Assembly (NCBI RefSeq): GCF_013407925.2
Contig: NZ_CP060201.1
Location: 2,976,001 to 3,040,000, forward strand
Length of the DNA: 64,000 bases
Origin: Pseudomonas protegens
GTDB taxonomy: Bacteria > Pseudomonadota > Gammaproteobacteria > Pseudomonadales > Pseudomonadaceae
Direction of reading: 5' to 3'
In this document: in pieces, positions 16,590 to 24,933 of the stretch
Position numbering within the stretch: position 1 is the stretch's first letter
Layout of the letters: the number at the start of each line of letters is the position of its first letter
Made by a program: the position numbers and the translations under genes
Notes under the pieces: model-generated
Told to the model about the DNA's origin: nothing
Database searches by the model: none
The model's input: the letters and a program-made list of their open reading frames with translations, nothing else

Positions 16590-16635
16590 GTTCTATATAC
16601 GCAACAAAATTGATTGAATGTAACGTATACCTAAC
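16590..16635. promoter_or_regulatory. Probable HipB operator
   Basis: The arms GTTCTATATACG (16590-16601) and CGTATACCTAAC (16624-16635) are complementary at 9 of 12 positions across a 22-base spacer, directly before hipB. Autoregulation of hipBA by paired operators is the family norm. Confidence 0.5.
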
Positions 16636-16760
16636 ATGGCGAAAAATCAAAGGGACGCTGTGGGGGCTCACACTCCGTGGCGGCGGGTGAAAGGCTTCGA
16701 TAGTGGGTATGTACTCCCTGACTGTCGCAGGCACAGGTCTTGCGGCCGCTACGCGCCCGA

Positions 16761-16783
16761 GCGGGAGCAAGCTCCCTCGCCAC
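16761..16783. repeat. Short repeat GCGGGAGCAAGCTCCCTCGCCAC
   Basis: This is the reverse complement of the element at 278-300. It lies in the 305-base gap between hipB and the DUF2975 gene. Confidence 0.6.
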
Positions 16784-16807
16784 AACATCATTCCAGGCGA
16801 CTAGACG

Positions 16808-16865
16808 AGAACAATCCTAGAGAAATAAATTATTGTAATTCGATAATTATTTATCAATAATTCGC
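16808..16865 (+). promoter_or_regulatory. AT-rich promoter region of the DUF2975-XRE pair
   Basis: This is a block of about 58 bases of mostly A and T. It contains the inverted repeat AATTATTG (16828-16835) / CAATAATT (16855-16862) around CGATAATTATTTAT. It stands out sharply from the GC-rich surroundings, as expected for a strong or operator-controlled promoter. The XRE protein encoded downstream is the natural candidate to bind it. Confidence 0.45.
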
Positions 16866-16894
16866 CACCCCCCAAGTTTTGCAAGGAATAACGC

Positions 16895-17473
16895 ATGCAC
16901 TCCCAAATCAACGGCTCGGCCCAATACCGCTTACGACGGGTCGGCCTGCTGGCCGCGATCCTGGCCTGGGTCATGGGTGTAGTCGAGGTCGGTGGCAATG
17001 CCGGAATGTGGATCTACAACAAGGACCAGGTCCTGGGCGCCCTGCTCAGCGTCTTCGCCGACCACTCGCCCCGCCTGCTGGAAGCCGATTTCAAACTCTC
17101 CTCCGCAAGCTTCGCCCTGCTGGTGATCCTCGACTTCCTGCCGCTGCTGCTGTCGAGCTTCGCCCTGTACCTGACCGGGGTGTTCTTCCTGCGCCTGTCG
17201 CGCGGCGAAACCTGGAGCGATCGCAACATCCGCATCCTCTGGCGCGTGGGCATGCTGTGGATCGTCGCCCCGGCCACCTTCCCGATGATGGAAACCCTGC
17301 AAGGCCTGGCCCTGTCCCTCGACCTGCCGCCCGGCCAGCGCATTCTGCAGATCTCCGCGGGCTTCTCGTCCTACGCGGCCTATGAGGTGGTCAAAGGAAT
17401 CTTGCTCTGCTCGTTTTCCATTATCATGCGCGACGCCAAAGTCCTCAGTGATGAGCACAGTCACTACATATAG
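16895..17473 (+). CDS. DUF2975 membrane protein
   Basis: This 192-residue integral membrane protein has four hydrophobic helices: residues about 15-35, 70-100, 130-150 and 165-180. Between helices 2 and 3 lies the DUF2975-type stretch RLSRGETWSDRNIRILWRVG. The family nearly always sits next to a small YozG-like HTH gene, as here. Its function is unknown, and membrane sequestration of the regulator is an idea only. AAGGAA 6 bases before the ATG supports the start. Confidence 0.8.
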   Translation: MHSQINGSAQYRLRRVGLLAAILAWVMGVVEVGGNAGMWIYNKDQVLGALLSVFADHSPRLLEADFKLSSASFALLVILDFLPLLLSSFALYLTGVFFLRLSRGETWSDRNIRILWRVGMLWIVAPATFPMMETLQGLALSLDLPPGQRILQISAGFSSYAAYEVVKGILLCSFSIIMRDAKVLSDEHSHYI

Positions 17474-17482
17474 AACAATGAG

Positions 17483-17698
17483 ATGACCATTATCGTTCGG
17501 CTTGACGTTGTCATGGCTAAAAACAAGATTCGCTCCAAAGAGTTGGCCGCCATCCTGGGCATTACCGAGGCGAATCTGTCGTTGCTGAAAAATGGCAAGG
17601 TCAAGGGGATGAAAATCGAGACCCTGGACAAACTCTGCGCTGCACTCGACTGCCAACCCGGCGACCTGCTGGAGTATCAGGCCAGCGAGCCTGCGTAA
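17483..17698 (+). CDS. YozG-type XRE transcriptional regulator
   Basis: This 71-residue Cro/CI-like protein opens MTIIVRLDVVMAKNKIRSKE and continues into the HTH LAAILGITEANLSLLKNG. The C terminus CAALDCQPGDLLEY is typical of the YozG group. It starts 9 bases after the DUF2975 stop and should be co-transcribed. An internal ATG (MAKNK) exists, but the family N-terminus IIVRLDV supports the upstream start. Confidence 0.88.
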   Translation: MTIIVRLDVVMAKNKIRSKELAAILGITEANLSLLKNGKVKGMKIETLDKLCAALDCQPGDLLEYQASEPA

Positions 17699-17773
17699 CC
17701 CCCCGCGTTTGTTCGAACCGAGTCTCGATCGTTAAAGCCTTATCCATTCCTCACGTTGCACATTGGCTTATTC

Positions 17774-18439
17774 ATGACTCGCTACCTGCTCTGCCCGCTG
17801 CTTTTGCTCGCCTGTCTTTTGACCGGCTGCGCCAACAAACTCGAAGTGGCCATCGACGCCACCCCGGCCCAAGACTATTACTTCGACCCCAAGGCGCCAG
17901 TGCTGGTGACCGTCAACAGCGCCAAGGACGCCCAGGGCCTCAAGGCCAGCTACTACCTGCGCGACATGGTCGCCGCCCTGCACGGCATGGGTTTTACCCA
18001 GGTGTATACCGAGTCGTCGCTGCCGAGAAACCACCCGCCGTTTCGCATGAACATTGCCCTGGACGTGGGCAGTAAAAAGACCAGCTACCGCTACACCGCC
18101 ACCGACTACGGCCAGGTGCCCAGCAGCACTAAAACCACGTGCATGCCCGGCAAGAACCAACAGACCGTGTGCACCAGCACCCCAACGATGTCCTACCGTG
18201 CCATCGGTTCCTCGGAGCGCACCGGCTACACCACCCTGTCGACCTTCAATATCAAGGCCCAGGACGAACAGAGCCGGCGCACGGTATTCCTGCTGCGGGC
18301 CTCGTCCTACAACGAGGATTGCCAGGACGCCAAGGTCGAGGATTTCCTGGTGCAGGAAAGCCTGGACAACCTGGACTTCCGCAACCGCGTGCAGCGCAAA
18401 TACACGGTCACCCTGCCCGAAGGCCACAGCTGCAACTAA
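17774..18439 (+). CDS. Uncharacterised lipoprotein
   Basis: This 221-residue protein has a lipoprotein signal (MTRYLLCPLLLLACLLTGC, lipid Cys at 19). The mature part resembles DUF4136-type lipoproteins in carrying an ATPAQDYYFDPKAPVLVTV opening and SYYLRDMVAALHGMGFTQVY near 60, but the assignment is uncertain. Four Cys in the second half (TTCMPGKN, TVCTSTP, EDCQDAK, HSCN end) may form disulfides. A TTG six codons upstream is in frame but would spoil the signal peptide. It is monocistronic. Confidence 0.8.
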   Translation: MTRYLLCPLLLLACLLTGCANKLEVAIDATPAQDYYFDPKAPVLVTVNSAKDAQGLKASYYLRDMVAALHGMGFTQVYTESSLPRNHPPFRMNIALDVGSKKTSYRYTATDYGQVPSSTKTTCMPGKNQQTVCTSTPTMSYRAIGSSERTGYTTLSTFNIKAQDEQSRRTVFLLRASSYNEDCQDAKVEDFLVQESLDNLDFRNRVQRKYTVTLPEGHSCN

Positions 18440-18543
18440 GCGCCTACCGCGCACCAGGCGACACGCTTACAATCGCCCCTCGCCGCCCGCCCGATCCCCC
18501 TCGCGCGGGCGCAGCCCCCTCAACGACAAGGCGCAGGTCGAAC

Positions 18544-18972
18544 ATGCCCCTGGATTGGACTGCCTGGGAAATCGAACCCGGATCGGCGGTGGACGAACAG
18601 CTGATCGCCCAGGTGCAGCAACGCCTCGGCGTCGAGTTTCCGGCGCTGTACCTGGAGCTGGTGCAATACGCCGCGGCCGCCACCCCGGGGATCGGCACCT
18701 TCCCCTATGGCAACGGCTACACCTGCATCAGCGAGTTCTTCGAGTTCGGCCTGAGCAACCAGCCCTGGACCCTGCTCTGGTACGCCAGCCCTGGCCGCGT
18801 GCCGGGGCTCGCCGCAGGCTGCCTGCCGATTGCCCGGGATGCCGGCGGCCTGCTGATCTGCCTGGACTTCAACAGCCCGGGCGTGGCGGTGGAAATCTTT
18901 GACCCCGAGAGCGCCAGGCGCTACCCGGTGGCGGCCGACTTCAAGGCCTTTGTCGAGCTGTGGCAGCCATGA
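18544..18972 (+). CDS. SMI1/KNR4-family protein, immunity-like
   Basis: This 142-residue acidic protein has the SMI1/KNR4 layout. There is an N-terminal helix (DEQLIAQVQQRLGVEFPALYLELVQYA), then the GNGYTCISEFFEFG strand, PIARDAGGLLICLDF with the typical acidic/Gly turn, and a C-terminal FKAFVELW helix. In bacteria the fold is common in contact-dependent and type VI toxin immunity proteins. No toxin gene adjoins it. It overlaps the next gene by 4 bases (ATGA), so the two are translationally coupled. Confidence 0.7.
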   Translation: MPLDWTAWEIEPGSAVDEQLIAQVQQRLGVEFPALYLELVQYAAAATPGIGTFPYGNGYTCISEFFEFGLSNQPWTLLWYASPGRVPGLAAGCLPIARDAGGLLICLDFNSPGVAVEIFDPESARRYPVAADFKAFVELWQP

Positions 18973-19310
18973 ACACAGCGCGCAAATGGATAGTCGTGCC
19001 CACCAGCAAGGCCGCCATGCAGCGCCTGGATCTGGACCAGTGCCTGCCGGGCGACCTGGAGGAACTGGCCCTGTCCCCGGAGCAGTGGGCGCTGCTGTCG
19101 CGCAGCGACCTGCTGCCCAGCTTGAACCGCGCCCTGGGCAGTCTGATCGACGACTACGAAGACGCCTCGATCCAGGGCCAGGCCGCCCTGGCCACGGCCC
19201 TGTCGATCCTGATGCAGGCCGCGACGCCCGGGGATGAACTTATCCACAGGCTGATCGCCCTGAATCGACTGGCCCTGGAACGCGACACCGGCCTGTTTTT
19301 CTACTTCTGA
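18969..19310 (+). CDS. Small helical protein coupled to the SMI1/KNR4-like gene
   Basis: This 113-residue protein is Leu-rich and mostly helical, with many acidic residues. It opens MNTARKWIVVPTSKAAMQRL and ends ALERDTGLFFYF. There is no signal peptide or membrane segment. I do not recognise the family. The ATGA overlap with the preceding gene implies a paired function, for example two immunity proteins or an immunity protein with a partner. Confidence 0.65.
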   Translation: MNTARKWIVVPTSKAAMQRLDLDQCLPGDLEELALSPEQWALLSRSDLLPSLNRALGSLIDDYEDASIQGQAALATALSILMQAATPGDELIHRLIALNRLALERDTGLFFYF

Positions 19311-19344
19311 GGCACTGCCCAGGTCTGCTCCCGCACCTCATTGT

Positions 19345-19366
19345 GTGGCGAGGGCGCTTGCTCCCG
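19345..19366. repeat. Short repeat GTGGCGAGGGCGCTTGCTCCCG
   Basis: Third copy of the small element seen at 278-300 and 16761-16783. It lies between convergent genes. Confidence 0.55.
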
Positions 19367-19413
19367 TCAGGGCGCCAGCCCGACCTGGCAGGCGCCATGG
19401 CACGGCCTTACGC

Positions 19414-20763
19414 TCAGATCCCCGCGCTGGCACTGGCCTGTTTCAGCCCGGACTCCGGCACGCTCACCGCGGTTTCCGAGCGCGGCGTGCCCTGGGGCAC
19501 CCAGTCGTAGCTCACCGGCAAGGCGCGGTACACCCAGTTGCTGATGGCCTCGCTGCCCGGCGCCTTGCCCAGATAGGGGCTGACGTATTCCCAGACGATT
19601 TCACCGCCGGCGGTGACCTGGAAGAAGCGCCCGTTCATGCCCTCGTCGATCAGCGTATTGCCGTTGGGCAAACGCCGCGCACTGCTGATGAACGAGCTGT
19701 AGAAGGCCCAGCCCGGCTGCCGGGAACTGGCGGCGCTGTACTGCCAGACGATCTGGTTCTTGATCGGGTCGATCTCCAGCACCCGGGAGCCGGCGATCAG
19801 CCCCAGCGGCACCGAGGGGTAACCGGCCGTGCCCTGGTTGTCGAACACCAGCAGGTGCCCGGCCCCCGGCAAGCCGGCGGGAATGATGTGGGCGTCATGC
19901 TGGCCGACGAACTGGTCCACCGGGCGTGGCACCTTGGCGGCGGTCTTGGGGTTGATCGGCAACAGGTTCGGCCCCAGGCGCCAGACCACCTTGCCGCTGT
20001 GCTTGTCGAGGATGGCGATGAAGTTGGCGTTGCGCGAGTCGATCAGCAGGTTGTCCGGGGCGAAGCGTTTATCCCCGGCGTCGAACCACGGGTTGGGGCC
20101 GACCACGCTGAGGTTGTTGATGTGCAGGTAATCCGGGTTGTCGGTGCCGTACACCAGCTTCAGTTGCGCCGGGGTGAAGCCGAACTCCTTGAGGTGTTCG
20201 GAGGCCAGCCACTGCCATTTGACCTGGCCCTCGGGGCTGACTTCATAGATCGCATCGTCGATCACCTGGGGCACCTTGAACCCCGCCACCTGGTGCACCT
20301 TGTTGGCCAGCACCAGGGTGTTGCCGTTGCTCAGGCGGCGCTGGTCATGATGCTGCTGGGCGGCGCCGCCCGGGGCCTGGTCGCCCCACTGCCAGACGAG
20401 GTTGCCGTTCCAGTCCAGCTCGCCGACGCTCTGGTTGCCCAGGCCGTTGCCCGCCGAACCCAAGGGCCCGGGCTCCTTGTCCTTGAGCTGCAACAGCACC
20501 CGGCCACGCTCGCCGTTCACCAGTTGCGGGTCGATGATGGCCGAGGGAAAACCGGCCTGGGGCCAGTGCTTCACCTCGTTGCCGTTCATGTCGATCAGGT
20601 GCGTCTGCTTATCGGCGCCGCTGAAGATCACGTACTGGTTATAGGCCCTGGCCGGGTCGTAGCGGGTCACGCCGGTGGGGTAGACGCTGGGCGCGGCCTG
20701 CACCGCCGAGGCCAGCAGGGCGGTGGACAGCAGCAGGGGCAACGCGGTGGTGAGGCGCAACAT
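19414..20763 (-). CDS. Arylsulfotransferase (ASST) family periplasmic protein
   Basis: This 449-residue protein has a type I signal peptide (ALPLLLSTALLASAVQA). The mature protein repeats blade-like motifs: LSNGNTLVLANKVH near 147, VGQHDAHIIPAGLPG near 290 and RRLPNGNTLIDEGMNG near 370, typical of the six-bladed ASST/PQQ-like propeller. ASST enzymes move sulfate between aryl esters and phenols through a histidine intermediate. The conserved His cannot be aligned by eye. It lies 66 bases after the TonB receptor gene in the same direction, so periplasmic sulfate-ester processing after uptake is likely. AGGAG 8 bases before the ATG at 20763 decides the start. Confidence 0.85.
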   Translation of the reverse strand: MLRLTTALPLLLSTALLASAVQAAPSVYPTGVTRYDPARAYNQYVIFSGADKQTHLIDMNGNEVKHWPQAGFPSAIIDPQLVNGERGRVLLQLKDKEPGPLGSAGNGLGNQSVGELDWNGNLVWQWGDQAPGGAAQQHHDQRRLSNGNTLVLANKVHQVAGFKVPQVIDDAIYEVSPEGQVKWQWLASEHLKEFGFTPAQLKLVYGTDNPDYLHINNLSVVGPNPWFDAGDKRFAPDNLLIDSRNANFIAILDKHSGKVVWRLGPNLLPINPKTAAKVPRPVDQFVGQHDAHIIPAGLPGAGHLLVFDNQGTAGYPSVPLGLIAGSRVLEIDPIKNQIVWQYSAASSRQPGWAFYSSFISSARRLPNGNTLIDEGMNGRFFQVTAGGEIVWEYVSPYLGKAPGSEAISNWVYRALPVSYDWVPQGTPRSETAVSVPESGLKQASASAGI

Positions 20764-20829
20764 GACAAGCACTCCTGTTCAAGTCGAAAGGCGCCGGCGA
20801 ACCCGGCGCAAGGTGCGAAAAGCCGAGCA

Positions 20830-23202
20830 TCAGAAGTCGTAGCGACCGGTCACGCCGAGGGTTCGCGGGGTGCCCAGCAAGCCTTCGTAACCGCCGTTGC
20901 CGGCGGTCCAGAGGGTGGTGTAGTAGGTCTTGTCGAAGGCGTTCTTCAGCCACAGCGAAACGTCCCACTGGCCCTGTTCGTAGTTGCCGCGCAGGCCAGT
21001 GGACAGGTTGACCACGGCGTAGCTGGGGATCTGCCCGTAGTCGGAATCCTCCACGGTGCCCACCGCCTTGGAACGGAAGGCGTAGCTGGCGGTGACGTAC
21101 TCTTCCAGGCCATTGTCCAGGTTCCACTTGTATTCGCCGTTGGCGTTGCCGATCCATTTCGAGGCGCCCACCACCTGGTGGCCACTGAGATCGCAGGAGG
21201 CTGGAGCACCGGGGCGCAGGCTGACTTCCGGCGGGCACGGCGCGTCCTTGTAGGACAGGTAGCGCACGTCGTTATAGGAACCGTTGAGGTTCAGGGTCAG
21301 GCCGCGAATCGGCACCAGGGTGCTTTCCACTTCCACCCCGCGTGAGCGCACCGAACCGGCGTTGGTCAGGTACTGCACGCGGTTGGCATTGTCGTAGGCG
21401 TTGGTCTGGTAGCCGTTGACCTGGGTCCAGAACAGGTTGGCGTTGAGTTGCAGGCGACGGTCCCACAGGGTGCTCTTGAACCCCAGCTCGGCGTTGTTGG
21501 CGCGCTCGGTGCCGATCAGCAGCGAGTCGGCCCCGGCGGTCGGCGCCGAGCCCACCGCCAGGTTGACCCCGCCGGACTTCTCGCCGTGGGACAGGGTGGC
21601 GTAGCCCAGCAGGTCATCGGTGAAGCGATAGCTGAGGTTGAGCAGGCCCGAAGGGCTGGTGCTGTACTGGTTGAGGTCGCCGGAATCATAGGCCCCGGCA
21701 CGACCGCGACGGGCATTGGCGGCGGCACCGGCCACCGCCGCGCCACCCAGCGGCGCGTTGCGGCTGACCCAGGCGCTTTTTTCCTCGTAGGTGCCGCGCA
21801 GCCCGGCGGTGAAATCCAGGCGCTCGGTCAGGTGCCAGGTGCCCTGGGCGAACAGGGCGAAGCTGTTGGTCTGGATATGCCCGTTGCCGAGGCTGGTGAC
21901 GTTGCTCAGGGCGCCGGCCGGGGTGCCGTTCCAGATGTCCGCCTGGGGCCCGTAATAGGCGAAGGATTTGTTGTCCAGGTCGGAGCCGAAGTAGTAGGCG
22001 CCCAGCACGTAGTCGAAGAAGCCGCCGGTGGGCGAGGCCAGACGGAATTCCTGGGACCACTGCTTGTCCTCCACCGACACCCCGGCGTTGTAGCTGGCCG
22101 GCACGTTGAGGCCGTCGTCGTTGCGCGGGGTGAAATTCCACCAGCGGTAGGCGCTGACCGAGGTCAGGGTGAAGTCGCTGGGCAGGGTCCAGTTGGCCTC
22201 AAGCGAAGTGCCGCCCTGGAACACCGTCACGTGCTGGTCGTTGTCCAGGTTGACCTTGCGCTGCGAGCCGTTGACCAGGGTCGCACCGGCCGCCGCCGCG
22301 CGGGACTCGTAGACGTTGTTGCCGTTGATGGTCGGCCCGGTGCTGTACAGCACCCGGGTGCCGGCGCTGGAGTCCTCTTCGTTGTAGTCGCCGATCCAGC
22401 GCAGGTTGAAGCGCTCGTTGGGCTTGTACAGCAACTGCCCGCGAAAGCCCTGGCGGGAACCGCCATTGAGGTCATGGCCGTCGAATTCATTCTTGATATC
22501 GCCGTCGCTGCGGGTGCGGTAGGCGGAAAAACGCCCGGCCAGCTCATCTGTCAGCGGCCCGGAAATGGTGCCCTTGGTCTGGAAGTAGCCGTCCTCGCCG
22601 AGGGAGGTTTCGATGCTGCGCTCCGGGGTGAAGCTCGGCGCCCGGGTGCTGATGTTGATCACCCCGGCGGTGGTGTTCTTGCCGAACAGGGTGCCCTGGG
22701 GACCGCGCAGCACTTCCAGCTGTTCGATGTCCATCAGGTCGAACACCGCCATCCCCGGCCGTCCCAGGTAGACGTTGTCGAGGTACAGCCCGACGCTGCC
22801 TTCCAGGCCGTCGCTGGCCGGGTTGTTGCCCAGGCCACGGATCGACACGCTGGACTGGCGCGCATGCATGTAGGCGACGTTGACGCTGGGCACCAGTTGC
22901 TGCAGATCCTGAATGCGATAGACCCGCTGGCTCTCCAGGGCTTGCCCGCCCACCACGCTCATGGGCGTGGGCACGTTCTGCGAGCTTTCCTCGCGGCGGC
23001 GGGCGGTGACGGTCACCGTCTGCAACTGGCCACCATCGGCCTTGGCCTTGCTGGCGCTGCTCTTGGCCGGCGTGGTGTCTGGCGCCGGAGCGTCTTCGGC
23101 CCAGGTCGGCGTCCAGCTCGCGCTGCCGGCCAGCAACAGCGCCAGGGGCAGGCGCTTGAGCCGCCGGGGCGAGAGGGGTGAAGCGAGGGACAACGGGCTC
23201 AT
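20830..23202 (-). CDS. sftP: TonB-dependent outer-membrane receptor, SftP-like
   Basis: This 790-residue receptor has a signal peptide ending near residue 35, a TonB box (LQTVTVTARR near 60), the plug domain (QNVPTPMSVVGGQAL, GLGNNPASDGLEGSVGLYLD, LEVLRGPQGTLFGKNTTAGV) and a beta barrel ending in Phe. SftP of P. putida S-313 is a TonB-type receptor for sulfate esters, next to and controlled by SftR. Position and neighbours fit that role exactly, although many siderophore receptors share this architecture. AGGAG precedes the ATG. The divergent promoter shared with sftR carries the conserved element at 23323-23365. Confidence 0.82.
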   Translation of the reverse strand: MSPLSLASPLSPRRLKRLPLALLLAGSASWTPTWAEDAPAPDTTPAKSSASKAKADGGQLQTVTVTARRREESSQNVPTPMSVVGGQALESQRVYRIQDLQQLVPSVNVAYMHARQSSVSIRGLGNNPASDGLEGSVGLYLDNVYLGRPGMAVFDLMDIEQLEVLRGPQGTLFGKNTTAGVINISTRAPSFTPERSIETSLGEDGYFQTKGTISGPLTDELAGRFSAYRTRSDGDIKNEFDGHDLNGGSRQGFRGQLLYKPNERFNLRWIGDYNEEDSSAGTRVLYSTGPTINGNNVYESRAAAAGATLVNGSQRKVNLDNDQHVTVFQGGTSLEANWTLPSDFTLTSVSAYRWWNFTPRNDDGLNVPASYNAGVSVEDKQWSQEFRLASPTGGFFDYVLGAYYFGSDLDNKSFAYYGPQADIWNGTPAGALSNVTSLGNGHIQTNSFALFAQGTWHLTERLDFTAGLRGTYEEKSAWVSRNAPLGGAAVAGAAANARRGRAGAYDSGDLNQYSTSPSGLLNLSYRFTDDLLGYATLSHGEKSGGVNLAVGSAPTAGADSLLIGTERANNAELGFKSTLWDRRLQLNANLFWTQVNGYQTNAYDNANRVQYLTNAGSVRSRGVEVESTLVPIRGLTLNLNGSYNDVRYLSYKDAPCPPEVSLRPGAPASCDLSGHQVVGASKWIGNANGEYKWNLDNGLEEYVTASYAFRSKAVGTVEDSDYGQIPSYAVVNLSTGLRGNYEQGQWDVSLWLKNAFDKTYYTTLWTAGNGGYEGLLGTPRTLGVTGRYDF

Positions 23203-23237
23203 GGGCGGCTCCTGGTCAGAAAATATACAGCCTCGTA

Positions 23238-23249
23238 TATTCCTTAAAG
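23238..23249 (+). promoter_or_regulatory. Element TATTCCTTAAAG upstream of sftP
   Basis: This is the complement of CTTTAAGGAATA, which agrees with the elements at 8049-8060 and 4875-4886 at 11 and 10 of 12 positions. It lies 36 bases before the sftP ATG in an AT-rich zone. CysB or another sulfur-starvation factor is a possible binder. Confidence 0.35.
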
Positions 23250-23322
23250 TTATTTATTTATGTTTTTAAAAAGATTTACTGCATAAGAGATTGCCTTTAT
23301 AAGGAGTCGACCTAATGCATAG

Positions 23323-23365
23323 CCAATGCATTTCCCCGATATTTTTTATGTGAAAAATGCATATC
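23323..23365 (+). promoter_or_regulatory. Probable SftR operator, site A
   Basis: Three blocks, CCAATGCATTT, ATATTTTTTATG and ATGCATATC, are separated by 5 and 6 bases. The same blocks with identical spacing occur on the minus strand at 31475-31517 (31 of 43 bases identical, the spacers wholly different). The last block contains the sftR start codon, so binding there would repress sftR itself. A third ATGCAT is at 23315-23320. Confidence 0.6.
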
Positions 23366-24301
23366 GACCTGCGCCAGCTCCGCCACTTCATCGCCCTCGC
23401 CGAGCAGCGCAGCTTTGTCGCGGCCGCGGCGGCGGTGAACCTTTCGCAATCGGCCTTCAGCCGCAGCATCCAGGCCCTGGAACACAGCGTCGGCTGCCAG
23501 CTGGTGGATCGCGGGCGCAAGGACCTGGCGCCAACCAAGCAGGGCCAGTTGCTGCTGGAGCACGCGCGGCGGCTGGTCAGCGGCGCCCAGCAGATGGCCA
23601 ACGAGATCAGCCAGTTCAATGGCCTGGAGGCGGGGGAGTTGCGTTTCGGCTGCGGCCCGGCGCCGGCCTCGGGGTTGATCCCGCGGGCCATCGGCAGCTT
23701 CATCGGGCGTTATCCCAAGGCCCGGGTGCAGTTCCAGGTGGATGACTGGCAAAGCCTGAGCAAGCGCCTGCTCAGCGAAGAGTTCGAATTCTTCGTCGCC
23801 GACACCCGGCACTTCGAGGCCGACCCGGATTACCTGACCCAGCGCCTGCGTCCGCGCAAATGGCATTTCTGCTGCCGCGCCGGGCACCCCCTGGCCCAGC
23901 GCGACAGCGTCAGCGCCAGCGAACTGATGAGCTACCCGCTGGCGGTGACCATCCGCCCGCCGAACCTGCGCAAGGTCATCGTCGACCTGAGCGGCAAACC
24001 GGACTTCACCCCCAATGTGGAATGCGAAAACAGCTACAGCCTGCTGGGGGTGGTGCTGCGCTCGGACGCCATCGGCATCATCGGTTCCTACAGCGACGCC
24101 TTGCACAACGCCAAGGGCAAACTGGTGTGCCTGAAGATCGACGGCCTGGCCGACGACCTGGAAGAGCTCTACACCCGCTACGGCATCGTCAGCCGCGCCG
24201 GCTACCGCCTGTCGCCCCTGGCGGCGGCGATGATCGAAGAGATCAAGGCCATAGACGAACAGGACGAGGACGTGTGCAGCCTGGACAAGCTCGCCGTCTG
24301 A
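23357..24301 (+). CDS. sftR: LysR-type regulator of sulfate-ester genes, SftR-like
   Basis: This 314-residue LTTR starts MHIDLRQLRHFIALAEQRSF with the HTH LSQSAFSRSIQALEHSVG. It is divergent from the TonB receptor gene, as sftR is from sftP in P. putida S-313, where SftR controls sftP, atsBC and atsRK. No ribosome site is visible before the ATG because the conserved operator-like element covers it. The gene's homologue at 29250 shares the same domain layout. Assignment between the two paralogues rests on position. Confidence 0.8.
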   Translation: MHIDLRQLRHFIALAEQRSFVAAAAAVNLSQSAFSRSIQALEHSVGCQLVDRGRKDLAPTKQGQLLLEHARRLVSGAQQMANEISQFNGLEAGELRFGCGPAPASGLIPRAIGSFIGRYPKARVQFQVDDWQSLSKRLLSEEFEFFVADTRHFEADPDYLTQRLRPRKWHFCCRAGHPLAQRDSVSASELMSYPLAVTIRPPNLRKVIVDLSGKPDFTPNVECENSYSLLGVVLRSDAIGIIGSYSDALHNAKGKLVCLKIDGLADDLEELYTRYGIVSRAGYRLSPLAAAMIEEIKAIDEQDEDVCSLDKLAV

Positions 24302-24424
24302 TGGGTTTCAGGACTGTCTTCGAATGTGAAGAGCAGGGAAATTGCAGGCGTATGCTGATAAACACCAGCTGAAGGCAGCGTGAGAAGAAATGACGGCGTG
24401 ATGAAATACTCGCGAAAGCTTTGA

Positions 24425-24928
24425 TTAACGGGCCGTAACAAGCCACGCCATTGCTTGAGGCCTTTGCATGCTGACTATCTTTGGGTGAGCGTCTATAGCT
24501 CGCAGTAGTTGTTTAAGCTTTTGCTTGATGTCCGCAAGTTCGACCTTGGGCTGGTGTGCGGCAGGCTGTTCGATGTGAACGACCACATGCAACCTGTGAC
24601 AATTGAGAACGGCTTGGCTCAGCGCCCGCTCATGCTCCAAGGTATTGCCATTCAGACGGGCCGGCAGCAAAGCTGCCAAAGTGCAAAACACCTTGTTGGC
24701 AATCGCTTCGGGTAAGGCCGATGGCTTGAGCGCCCGAGGGTGACGATAATCTTTGACCTCGATGAAAAAGGCTATTTGATCCGGGGACAGCGCCAGGATA
24801 TCTACAGCTTGAATATCATTGCGCTGCCTAACGAAATGATTGCGATAGAAACCCCAGTCATCGAACTTGCTGGCTTGCCAATGGGCCGGAAACGTAAAGG
24901 TCAGCCTCTCAATCTGCAAAACCGACAT
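24425..24928 (-). CDS. PD-(D/E)XK nuclease-like protein paired with an AAA ATPase
   Basis: This 167-residue protein has a PD-(D/E)XK core: Asp43 in AVDILAL, then Glu57-Val58-Lys59 in FFIEVKDYR. An amphipathic helix follows (LPEAIANKVFCTLAALLPARL, residues about 73-93) and a basic helical C terminus. The reading frame is open three codons upstream, but GGAG 8 bases before the ATG at 24928 sets the start, 5 bases after the ATPase stop. It is less GC-rich than the flanking genes. The family is not one I can name. Its layout (ATPase then nuclease) resembles defence modules such as Septu, which however uses an HNH nuclease. Confidence 0.72.
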   Translation of the reverse strand: MSVLQIERLTFTFPAHWQASKFDDWGFYRNHFVRQRNDIQAVDILALSPDQIAFFIEVKDYRHPRALKPSALPEAIANKVFCTLAALLPARLNGNTLEHERALSQAVLNCHRLHVVVHIEQPAAHQPKVELADIKQKLKQLLRAIDAHPKIVSMQRPQAMAWLVTAR

Positions 24929-24933
24929 GCCCT

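Noticed and set aside
19345..23181. Long plus-strand open frames opposite the ASST and sftP genes (about 670 and 580 codons)
   Set aside because: Antisense artefacts of GC-rich genes; the minus-strand products have signal peptides, motifs and ribosome sites.
24302..24424. Small gene between sftR and the nuclease gene
   Set aside because: Frames are short, lack ribosome sites and have no coding-like composition.
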